This document shows, piece after piece, positions 1-8,215 of a stretch of DNA of 64,000 nt. This stretch comes from Microbacterium capsulatum (GTDB lineage: Bacteria > Actinomycetota > Actinomycetes > Actinomycetales > Microbacteriaceae): positions 215,974 through 279,973 of the forward strand of contig NZ_JAVFCB010000005.1 in NCBI RefSeq assembly GCF_030865425.1, read 5' to 3'. Numbering within the stretch: the stretch's first letter is position 1; every line of letters starts with the position of its first letter. The notes under the pieces were generated by a model. That model made no database searches and was not told the origin of the DNA. It saw nothing but the letters and a program-made list of their open reading frames with translations. Position numbers and translations under genes: made by a program.

Positions 1-206
1 TGTGGGAGGGATCCCTGTACGTGTTCGACGGACGTGGATCCGTGGACTTCTCCGACCACGCGGCCGTGATCGGGGCGTGCGCGGGATGCGGCGCCGCCAC
101 GAACCGCACCGCGAACTGCCCTGATGCGTCCTGCCGGCATCAGGCCGTCGTGTGCGCGGACTGCGTCGCGGTGCCGTGCACGGAGCACGCGGCCGTCGCG
201 CGATGA
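1..206 (+). CDS. trhO: tRNA uridine(34) hydroxylase TrhO, C-terminal fragment
   Basis: Partial gene that enters from the left edge; the reading frame is open from base 3 (W-E-G-S-L-Y-V-F-D-G-R-G-S-V) to the TGA at 204-206. TrhO proteins (rhodanese family, formerly UPF0176) hydroxylate U34 of tRNA, and their C-terminus has a phrase of the type VFDxRxxV followed by a Cys-rich tail. Here VFDGRGSVD is followed by CAGCG and then several spaced cysteines (CPDASC, VVCADC, VPC), which fits that tail. The catalytic rhodanese cysteine would lie upstream of the window, so activity cannot be judged. Confidence 0.75.
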   Translation, partial: WEGSLYVFDGRGSVDFSDHAAVIGACAGCGAATNRTANCPDASCRHQAVVCADCVAVPCTEHAAVAR

Positions 207-256
207 ACAGTCGGAACTTCCCCCTCGGGGATGACGCGCGCGCCCGCTTCGCCGCG

Positions 257-262
257 TAGCGT
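257..262 (+). promoter_or_regulatory. -10 box (TAGCGT) for the dedA-like gene
   Basis: TAGCGT matches the TANNNT form seen before many genes here. A start near 269 would give a leader of about 26 nt that includes the GAGGAG ribosome site at about 281. Confidence 0.5.
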
Positions 263-294
263 GTGGTGAACACCCACCCGAGGAGTGCCCGCGC

Positions 295-966
295 ATGGAC
301 CTTGTGAACAGCTGGCTGCTGCACGCCGCCGGTCAGCTCTGGCTGTTCCCGGTGCTGCTGCTGTTCTTCTTCGTGGACGGCTTCGCCACGATCCTGCCGA
401 GTGAGACCGCCCTCGTCGCGCTCGCCGCGCTGTCGCTGCACAGCGGTGAGCCGAACCTCGTGCTGCTGGGGCTCACCGCGCTGGTCGGCGCGATCGCCGG
501 CGACAACATGGCGTATCTGCTCGGCCGCACGGTCGGCACCGAGCGGTGGAGGTGGATGCGCCGCCCGCGCGTGCGGAAGATGTTCGAGTGGGCCCGCTAC
601 GAGCTGGACAAGCGCGGCGCCGCCCTGATCTTCACCGCCCGGTACATCCCGTGGGGGCGGGTCGCGGTGAACTACATGGCGGGGCAGACCCGCTATCCGC
701 ACCCCCGGTTCTTCTTCTACGACGCGCTCGCCTGCCTCACCTGGGTCGTCTACTCCCTCACGATCGGGCTGCTGGCCGGCCGATGGGTGCACGACAACCC
801 GCTGATCGGCGTCGGGATCGCGGTGCTGTTCGCGGTGATCCTCGGAGTCGGGATCGACCACCTGCTGCGCTGGTGGCACCGGCGCAAGGGCGAGGGGGAG
901 CCCACGCGGCCGACGGCGCTGCGGGACGAGACCGGCGAGGGCCACGCCGCCACGGAAGGATCCTGA
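295..966 (+). CDS. DedA/VTT-domain inner membrane protein
   Basis: A 223-residue polytopic membrane protein of the DedA (SNARE-associated/VTT) family, whose members act in lipid carrier flipping and envelope homeostasis. Hydrophobic segments lie at about 13-36, 52-75, 140-162 and 170-192. The family motif appears as FTARYIPWGRVAVNYMAG at 113-130, and acidic residues expected in the first half are present (E37, D70). The ATG is preceded by GAGGAG at a good distance. The C-terminal 30 residues are charged and probably cytoplasmic. The gene stands alone between trhO and the convergent transglutaminase operon. The exact substrate cannot be read from the sequence. Confidence 0.85.
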   Translation: MDLVNSWLLHAAGQLWLFPVLLLFFFVDGFATILPSETALVALAALSLHSGEPNLVLLGLTALVGAIAGDNMAYLLGRTVGTERWRWMRRPRVRKMFEWARYELDKRGAALIFTARYIPWGRVAVNYMAGQTRYPHPRFFFYDALACLTWVVYSLTIGLLAGRWVHDNPLIGVGIAVLFAVILGVGIDHLLRWWHRRKGEGEPTRPTALRDETGEGHAATEGS

Positions 967-998
967 CCCGGGGGCCAGGGCTTCCGAGCGTCCGCCCG

Positions 999-3266
999 TC
1001 AGGCGGTCGTGGTCGCCGCGAGCCGCGCGCCGAGCAGGGAGCGCGGCGCGAGGACGGCGCCGATCCGGTTGCGGGCCGGCATGCCCCGGCGCAGTTCGGC
1101 GCGGATCCCGGCGAGCGGGCGCCGCAGATCGCCGGCGACGGGTTCGCCCGGCGGCGCATAGCTCGACCGCTCCACGGCGCCCACCAGCGCGGCCACGGCC
1201 TCGGCGTCCACCCCGCGCTCGCGGACCAGCCGCACGCCGCGGCGGCGCGGGGACTCCGATTCGGGCGCGGGCAGCCCCAGATCCTGCAGCGTCGCGCGCA
1301 GCTCGGTCCAGGCCGCGATCGCGTCTCCGCGTCCAGCGCGGGACATCCGCACCGCCCGCTGCACGCGCCGCACGATCGCCGGGACGAGCAGCACCACGAC
1401 CGCCGCGAGGATCGTCCACAGCACCGGCCGCGGATCCATCGGTCCCGTGGTCGCCGCGCCGGCTGCGCCCGCGTTCGGGATGTCGATGTTGGACGGATCC
1501 TTCACCCTCGAGCTCGAGGTCGGCGCCGGCGTCGCCCCGCCCGCCGGCGCCGTTCCGGTGCCGTTGTCGGACGTGGTGGTGTTCTCGAACGCGGTCGGGA
1601 CGCCGCGGGTCGCGGTCGGCTCGAACGGCACCCAGCCGATCCCTTGGAAGAACACTTCGGGCCAGGCGTGCAGCTGATCGCTGGAGACCACGTAGACGAC
1701 GTGCCCGTCGGAGCGGCGGTCGGTGGCGGAGCCGGGGAGATAACCCACCACGATCCGGGTGGGCATGCCGAGTGAGCGGGCCATGAGCGCGAACGCGCCG
1801 GCGAAGTGCACGCAGTAGCCCTCGCGCACGGTGAGGAACGTCGCGACCGCGTCGGCGTTCGTGCCGTCGAAGCCGCCGGCGACCGGCGTCTTCAGCGAGT
1901 AGCGGAAGCCGGCGCGGAACCAGGTCTGCAGCGCGATCAGCCGGTCGTAGTCGGTGGGGGAGTCGCCGGTGACCGACTTCGCGTCCTCCGCGATGATCGG
2001 GGGCAGGTTCTTCGGCAGCAGGCGCAGCGCCTCGGGCGCGCCGGATCCGCTCGCGGTCGACGCCCGGATCTGGTCGAGGGTCGGCGCGACCACGGTCGTG
2101 TCGACCGTGTAGTTCTGATCGGCGGCGTCCGCGTTCGCCGCCACGAGCGTGCGGTTGTCCGGCGCGGCGGTCCACAGGCCGGTCATGCCGCGCACGCCGG
2201 TCGCCTGATACGGCACCGGCAGCAGCGATCCGGAGATCCCGGTCGTGCGGATCGTGGTCCGGGTGCTGCGCTGCTCGACCCCTCCGGACGTGGTGACGGC
2301 GCCGAACCCCTTCGTCAGCGGAACGGTGACGGGCCGATCGGGGAGCCAGTCGACGCCGTCGAAGTCGGACAGCGTGGCGATCCGCAGGTAGGGCACCGAG
2401 CCGTCCTGGGAGATGAGGGTGAGCGCCGTGGTCGCCTGCGGGCGGCGCAGATCCTGTCCGAGGGCGAGCGAGGCGTTCAACGTCGTCGTGCCGCCGCTCT
2501 GCGTGTCGATGCCGGCGGCGGACAGGGGCAGCACCGGGGCGAGGGTCAGCGCGGCGACGAGCGAGAAGGCGCCCACCGTGACCGTCGTGGTCGTCCGGGT
2601 GCGCGCCGCGACCGGCGCCCGCCGATGCGCCGATCCCGGCGGGGCGAACCGCACATGCAGGAAGGCCAGGATCACGACCGCTGCGACGATGAACCAGACC
2701 GGATTCACCTCGCTGTGCACGACGATCCCCGGGATCGCGCCGACGACGGCGGGCAGCAGGCCGGCGGGCAGCGCCGTGCGCAGGGTCACCAGCACGAGGT
2801 CGATCAGGACGGCCAGGATCCCGGCGGCGACCGCCGCCCCGACGGCCAGCGCGGAGGTCGCGGTCAGCGGGGCCGTGCCGCGGCGGATCTCCTCCGCGGC
2901 CTGACCGAGCAGGGCGCCGACCGTGCGGAACACGCCCGGAGTGGGGACGAACCGGAAGGATCCGACCGTCCGCGACGTGAACACGGTGAGCGCGACGGCG
3001 CCGGCGAGGATCTGCGCGACGGGCACGGCAGGGGCGGCGAGCCACGCCGGGCTCCGCCGGGTCAGCAGCCGCACCACGAGCCCGGCGAGGATCACGGCGC
3101 CGCCGACCGACGCCGCTCCCGCGCTCCAGCTGCCCGGCCGGAGCACGCCGCTCACCGGCCAGACCGCGACGAAAAGGCCGAGCGCGCTGAGCACGGCGGC
3201 GGTGACCGGCCCGGCAGGGGCGCGGCTCTCCGGGCGAGCCTTGGTGTCGGGCTCAGACGCTGACAT
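999..3266 (-). CDS. TgpA-like membrane transglutaminase
   Basis: About 755 residues: an N-terminal block of membrane helices (roughly residues 15-250), an extracytoplasmic transglutaminase-like domain, then a proline/threonine-rich linker, one more helix and a cytoplasmic tail. The catalytic triad region is visible: Cys in REGYCVHFAG (about residue 485), His in DQLHAWPEVF (about 533), followed by FEPT. I chose the start MSASEPD because it overlaps the end of the DUF58 gene by 14 bases; a start seven codons earlier is also open. It is the last gene of a MoxR-DUF58-TgpA operon, a common actinobacterial trio. The substrate of these proteins is unknown. Confidence 0.85.
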   Translation of the reverse strand: MSASEPDTKARPESRAPAGPVTAAVLSALGLFVAVWPVSGVLRPGSWSAGAASVGGAVILAGLVVRLLTRRSPAWLAAPAVPVAQILAGAVALTVFTSRTVGSFRFVPTPGVFRTVGALLGQAAEEIRRGTAPLTATSALAVGAAVAAGILAVLIDLVLVTLRTALPAGLLPAVVGAIPGIVVHSEVNPVWFIVAAVVILAFLHVRFAPPGSAHRRAPVAARTRTTTTVTVGAFSLVAALTLAPVLPLSAAGIDTQSGGTTTLNASLALGQDLRRPQATTALTLISQDGSVPYLRIATLSDFDGVDWLPDRPVTVPLTKGFGAVTTSGGVEQRSTRTTIRTTGISGSLLPVPYQATGVRGMTGLWTAAPDNRTLVAANADAADQNYTVDTTVVAPTLDQIRASTASGSGAPEALRLLPKNLPPIIAEDAKSVTGDSPTDYDRLIALQTWFRAGFRYSLKTPVAGGFDGTNADAVATFLTVREGYCVHFAGAFALMARSLGMPTRIVVGYLPGSATDRRSDGHVVYVVSSDQLHAWPEVFFQGIGWVPFEPTATRGVPTAFENTTTSDNGTGTAPAGGATPAPTSSSRVKDPSNIDIPNAGAAGAATTGPMDPRPVLWTILAAVVVLLVPAIVRRVQRAVRMSRAGRGDAIAAWTELRATLQDLGLPAPESESPRRRGVRLVRERGVDAEAVAALVGAVERSSYAPPGEPVAGDLRRPLAGIRAELRRGMPARNRIGAVLAPRSLLGARLAATTTA

Positions 3267-4512
3267 GCGCGGGCTCCTCCTGCGCACCGGCGTCGGCCCA
3301 GGCGAGGGCCGGATCCTCGCCGAGCACGGCCGTGTGCCAGCCGTGCGCTGCCGCCGCCGTGAGCGCGTCGGGCGCGGGGGCGGTGGCGAGCAGGATCGGG
3401 GTGCCGGCGCCGCCGTGCGGCAGAGCGGCGGCGTCGACCTCGTCGATGGATCCGGTGATCACGACGAGCGGACCGATCGTGTGCCCCTCGCTTGCGGCGG
3501 GGAGGCCGGCGTCGCGCTCGCCCGAGCGGGGCGAGACCGCGGCGAGGGCGACGAGCAGCCCGTCGCGCTCGTCCTCGGCGCCGCGCAGCCTCCCGATCAG
3601 CACGCCCGTCGCGTCGACCACGTCGACCGCGTAGCCGTGATCGACGAGGTGCACCGCGACCGCGGCGCATGCGGTCACGGCGTGGTCGAACGCCTCCGGA
3701 TCCGCCGCCTCCGCGGTGGACGGCCAGCGCGCGCCCGCCCGGTCCAGCACGACCAGCGCATCGGGGCTCGACTCCTGCTCCTCCTGACGCACCATCAGGT
3801 CGCCGCGGTGGGCCGTCGCGCGCCAGTGGATCCGCCGCATCGAGTCGCCGGGCACGTACCGCCGCGGCGACAGGTTGTCGGATCCCTGACCCAGCCGGTG
3901 CGACGAGGTCTGCGCGGTGCCGCCGGCCCGCCCGGTCTTGTCGGTGAGGCGCGGCAGCGGGAGGATCGCGGGGACGACTGTGATCGGGGTCACCTCGCCG
4001 AGCTCCTCGGCTCGGGCGAACAGCCCGAACGGATCCTCTGTCCGCAGCATCAGCGGACCGAGCGAGGCGAGGCCGCGGCGGGCCCCGCTGATCGGGTAGG
4101 TCATCGTCATCGTCACGCCGTTCGACGTGCGTTCCGCGTCCGCCGACGGGAAGTCGCCGGACGAGCCGCCTCGCACGGCGCGGGGCAGCACGTCGTGCCA
4201 CGCTCCCGCGGGTGCCCGCATCATGGTCCGCAGGTCGAGCCGCAGCCGGACCGTCGTGTCGTCGCCGACGGTGAGCAGGTCGGCGGTGACCGTCCGCCCG
4301 ACCACGGCGCGGCGGCGCGGCGCGAACACGGCGATCGCGGACAGCACCAGCAGGGCGAACAGCAGCACGGCGAGGTACAGCAGGATCGGCGCGGACAGCA
4401 CGTTCGCCGCGATCGCCAGCCCGACCCCGGACAGCAGCGCCGCCACCCCGCGCCCGGTCATCCGCCGTCCGGGGACCGCGGCGCTCTCCGCGAGGGTCTT
4501 ACGCCGGCCCAT
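3253..4512 (-). CDS. DUF58 domain protein
   Basis: A 419-residue protein with two N-terminal membrane helices (about 20-60) and a cytoplasmic DUF58 domain. The family core is clear at GQGSDNLSPRRYVPGDSMRR followed by IHWRATAHRGDLMVR, a segment with a conserved Arg-Tyr, Gly-Asp and His-Trp. DUF58 proteins are distantly related to von Willebrand factor A domains and usually pair with MoxR ATPases, as here (10 bases upstream). The MoxR partner probably acts as a chaperone for it. The exact role is unknown. Confidence 0.85.
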   Translation of the reverse strand: MGRRKTLAESAAVPGRRMTGRGVAALLSGVGLAIAANVLSAPILLYLAVLLFALLVLSAIAVFAPRRRAVVGRTVTADLLTVGDDTTVRLRLDLRTMMRAPAGAWHDVLPRAVRGGSSGDFPSADAERTSNGVTMTMTYPISGARRGLASLGPLMLRTEDPFGLFARAEELGEVTPITVVPAILPLPRLTDKTGRAGGTAQTSSHRLGQGSDNLSPRRYVPGDSMRRIHWRATAHRGDLMVRQEEQESSPDALVVLDRAGARWPSTAEAADPEAFDHAVTACAAVAVHLVDHGYAVDVVDATGVLIGRLRGAEDERDGLLVALAAVSPRSGERDAGLPAASEGHTIGPLVVITGSIDEVDAAALPHGGAGTPILLATAPAPDALTAAAAHGWHTAVLGEDPALAWADAGAQEEPAHVSV

Positions 4513-4521
4513 GATCCTTCC

Positions 4522-5532
<1,011 letters not shown>

Positions 5533-5574
5533 GCGTCCCTCTCGCCGGGCGCCGCGTTGCGCCCGCGTGTCTCG

Positions 5575-5580
5575 ATCGTA
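5575..5580 (-). promoter_or_regulatory. -10 box (TACGAT) for the moxR operon
   Basis: On the minus strand TACGAT lies about 43 nt upstream of the moxR start codon, leaving a leader of about 36 nt. It is the only good TANNNT box in the 181-bp gap before the HNH gene. Confidence 0.45.
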
Positions 5581-5713
5581 GCCCGGGGCGGGGGACACCG
5601 GGCCGGGCCGTCGGATCTCTGCAACGGCGGGTTCACGGGGGGTGGATGCGTTGTCGGGGACGGACAGGGGCAGCGGGCTCGCGCGGTGGACGCGTGTGGG
5701 CGAACGACGCGCT

Positions 5714-7064
5714 TCACGCGAACTGCACACGCGGTGGAGGAGCGTCGCAGTAGATCCGGCCGGTCGGGCTCGTCCAGACGATGACCCCGCCGGGCTTCTG
5801 ACGCGCGGTCCACCGCCAGCGGTCGTCGAGGTCCGGGTGCTTGAGGGCGTGATGGCCCGCGCAGAGGCAGCTCAGGTTGCCGATCTCGGTCGGCCCTCCC
5901 TTCGCGTGATCGAAGGTGTGGTCGATCTCGCAGAGCTTCGCCGGCATCCGGCAGCCCGGGAACCGGCAGTGCCGATCGCGGGCGCGGAGATGTCGCCTCA
6001 TCCGCCCGGTCGGCGCGTAGGTGTCGGTGTGGCTGAGCATGCCCCGTGGATCCTGGAACAGGCGCTCCCACTGCCCGGCGGTGGTGGCGAGCTCGCGGGC
6101 GATGTCGGGGTGGATCGGCCCGTGGCCGTCGAACTCGGCCGGTCGATCGTCGAGGCCGGCGAGGGTGGTCGCGGCGACGGTGACCTGGACGGTGCCGCGG
6201 ACCCCGTCGAGTCCGTTCTCGGCGAGGACGTCGCCCGATCCGGTGAGCAGGACGTCGGTGACGACGTCGGCGCGGATCTGGTCGAGCGTGCGCTCGTCGG
6301 CGAGCGGTTCGCCGAGGTCGGCGACGATGCTCTCGAACTCGGTCAGCCGCTCGAACTGCGCGTCGGTGGGCTCCTCGCCGGGCCGGGGCGCGTTCGGGCC
6401 CGTGAACCCGCCGCAGGCGGACGCCGCCGCGATCGTCCTGATCTCGCGCGCGATCCGGGTGGCGCGGTCGAACGCGGCGTGCGCGAGCGGCGTGGAGGTG
6501 ATGACCCCGAACAGGGAGTTGCCGTCGTCGTAGTCGGTGAGCACGAGCCGCCGGTCCTCCCGGGCCCGCTCATGGCGCTCCACGACGGTCTCCGGGGCGA
6601 CGGCGGCCACGACCGACTTCGCGTACGCCTCCGTGCGGGCGGCGGTCTCGGCCGCCGCGTAGGGGAGCACCTGCTCCTCGTACCGGCGGTGCGCCTCGCC
6701 GTCAGCGAGATCGATGGGGCCGGCCGCCGCCACGATCACGGCCGCATGCCGGGCTGGGATCTCCCCGTCGGCGAGGGCCGCAAGCGTGGCGGGGAACCGA
6801 TCCCGCAGCGACCACCCGGTGCCGAGCGCTCGTGCGGCCGCCCCACGGGTGATGTGCAGAGCGGTTGAGACCTCGGCGAACATCGAACGCTCGGCCGCCT
6901 CGAATCCCGCCGCTCCTGGCGCGATCGTCGAGCAGCAGGTCCACCCGTTCGCCCAGCAGAGCCGCCTTCTCCGCCTCGAGCGCGGCGATCCGCCGGTCGA
7001 GCTCACGGCACCGATCCACGATCTCGCCGCTGCGGGCGAGGTAGGGATCCGGAGTGGTGGCCAT
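5714..7064 (-). pseudogene. DUF222/HNH endonuclease gene with a frameshift near its 5' end
   Basis: The gene reads in two frames. The first 45-50 residues (MATTPDPYLARSGEIVDRC through ERVDLLLDD) lie in one frame ending around 6920. The rest (from about AAGFEAAERSMFAEV) lies in another frame running to 5714. Joined, they give about 450 residues, the usual length of the actinobacterial DUF222-HNH (13E12 repeat) family. The C-terminal HNH motif is intact: CEIDHTFDHAKGG, then NLSCLCAGHHALKH. A single-base indel between about 6905 and 6930 explains the break. It may be a real mutation or a sequencing error; I see no slippery heptamer. In-frame starts in the second frame would give a shortened protein lacking the coiled N-terminus. 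Confidence 0.75.
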
Positions 7065-7164
7065 ATCTCACTTTAGAACAAAACTTCGAAGAAGGGAAGA
7101 GTGAAATGCGCCGATCCGAAGCGGCGGACTCGCACCGGCGGTCAGCCCCGCCCTCCACCTCGGG

Positions 7165-7170
7165 TAGACT
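7165..7170 (+). promoter_or_regulatory. -10 box (TAGACT) of the SRP RNA gene
   Basis: TAGACT lies 6-7 nt before the predicted 5' end of the SRP RNA stem at about 7177. Confidence 0.6.
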
Positions 7171-7176
7171 GATCCT

Positions 7177-7268
7177 CGGCTCTCCGCGTGGCGGCATCCA
7201 GGCCAACTCCCCCAGGGCGGAAACGCAGCAAGGGTAACCGGGCTCTGCTGGGTGCGCGGAGGGTCTTT
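7177..7268 (+). ncRNA. ffs: signal recognition particle RNA, small bacterial (4.5S) type
   Basis: The apical domain that binds Ffh is recognisable as CAGGCCAACTCCCCCAGG followed by GCGGAAACGCAGCAAGGG, with the conserved GGAA tetraloop stem and the asymmetric loop (AGCA). The outer helix pairs CTCTCCGCG at the 5' side with CGCGGAGGG at the 3' side. A run TCTTTTCTTCT directly follows and should terminate transcription. The ends are approximate to a few bases. In the cell it guides membrane-protein ribosomes to FtsY. Confidence 0.9.
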
Positions 7269-7384
7269 TCTTCTGCCCGGGCGCCGGATCCCGACGCAGC
7301 GCACGGCAGCGGGGCCGTGGCGCACACGCAGCCGCGAAAGGGCCAGCCTCCGAACGGCACCTTCCCGCCGACGGGGGACCGCAC

Positions 7385-7390
7385 TACCCT
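7385..7390 (+). promoter_or_regulatory. -10 box (TACCCT) for the phosphoglucomutase-GH65 operon
   Basis: TACCCT predicts a start at about 7397, giving a leader of about 58 nt ahead of the GTG at 7455. An in-frame GTG at 7398 lies exactly where a leaderless start would fall, so the protein could also be 19 residues longer. Confidence 0.45.
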
Positions 7391-7454
7391 GGACAGGGTG
7401 GCACGCAGACGTGCCGATCCTTTCGATCCACCCTCAGCCACCGGAGGCTTCGCC

Positions 7455-8192
7455 GTGCCCGACACCCCTGCGCCCCTCCCCGATCTCCGCGCAGCCGCTG
7501 CCGTGCTGTTCGACCTCGATGGCGTGCTCACCCCCACCGCCGAGGTGCACATGCGCGCCTGGAAGGCGGTGTTCGACGACGTCTTCCAGATGTGGGGGAT
7601 CACGCCCGAGTACACCGACGAGGACTACTTCCTCTACGTCGACGGCAAGAAGCGCTACGACGGCGTCGCCAGCCTGCTGCACAGCCGCAATGTGGAGGTC
7701 CCCTGGGGATCCGTCGGCGACGATCCGGAGGCCGACACGATCTGCGGGATCGGCAACCGCAAGAACGTCGCGTTCTCCGAGGCCCTGCGCCGCGACGGCA
7801 TCGCGCCCTACCCCGGATCCCTGGCCCTTCTGGAGGACCTGCGCGCCGCCGGCGTCCCGCTCGCGGTCGTCTCCAGCTCGAAGAACGCCGAGGAGGTGCT
7901 CGGCAGCGCCGGGATCCGCGACTTCTTCGCCCAGGTCGTCGACGGCGTGGTCGCCGAGCGCGAGCACCTCGCCTCCAAGCCCGCGCCCGACGTGTTCCGT
8001 GCCGGCGCGGAGCGCCTCGGCGTGGATCCGTCCGTCGCCGTCGCCGTCGAGGACGCCACGAGCGGCGTGGCCTCGGCCGTCGCAGCCGGCTACGGCGTCG
8101 TCGTCGGCGTCGACCGCGGAGCCGGATCCGAGGCCCTCCTCATGAACGGCGCGACCGTCGTCGTCGACGACCTCGCCCGCTTCCTTCCCTGA
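7455..8192 (+). CDS. pgmB: beta-phosphoglucomutase family HAD hydrolase
   Basis: A 245-residue HAD-superfamily protein. Motif I is VLFDLDGVLTPTAEVH (nucleophile and acid-base Asp), motif II is VVSSSKN, the lysine is in ASKPAPDVF and motif III is VEDATSGV. Its cap region resembles beta-phosphoglucomutases, which convert beta-glucose 1-phosphate to glucose 6-phosphate. The GTG start has a GGAGG ribosome site seven bases upstream. It lies 23 bases before a GH65 phosphorylase that releases beta-glucose 1-phosphate, so the two form a disaccharide catabolic pair in the cytoplasm. The alternative leaderless start is at 7398. Confidence 0.88.
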   Translation: MPDTPAPLPDLRAAAAVLFDLDGVLTPTAEVHMRAWKAVFDDVFQMWGITPEYTDEDYFLYVDGKKRYDGVASLLHSRNVEVPWGSVGDDPEADTICGIGNRKNVAFSEALRRDGIAPYPGSLALLEDLRAAGVPLAVVSSSKNAEEVLGSAGIRDFFAQVVDGVVAEREHLASKPAPDVFRAGAERLGVDPSVAVAVEDATSGVASAVAAGYGVVVGVDRGAGSEALLMNGATVVVDDLARFLP

Positions 8193-8215
8193 CCGCACCG
8201 TATGGAGAGAACTGG

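Noticed and set aside
6900..6940. Programmed frameshift in the DUF222 gene
   Set aside because: No slippery sequence or stimulator was seen; an indel or sequencing error is simpler.
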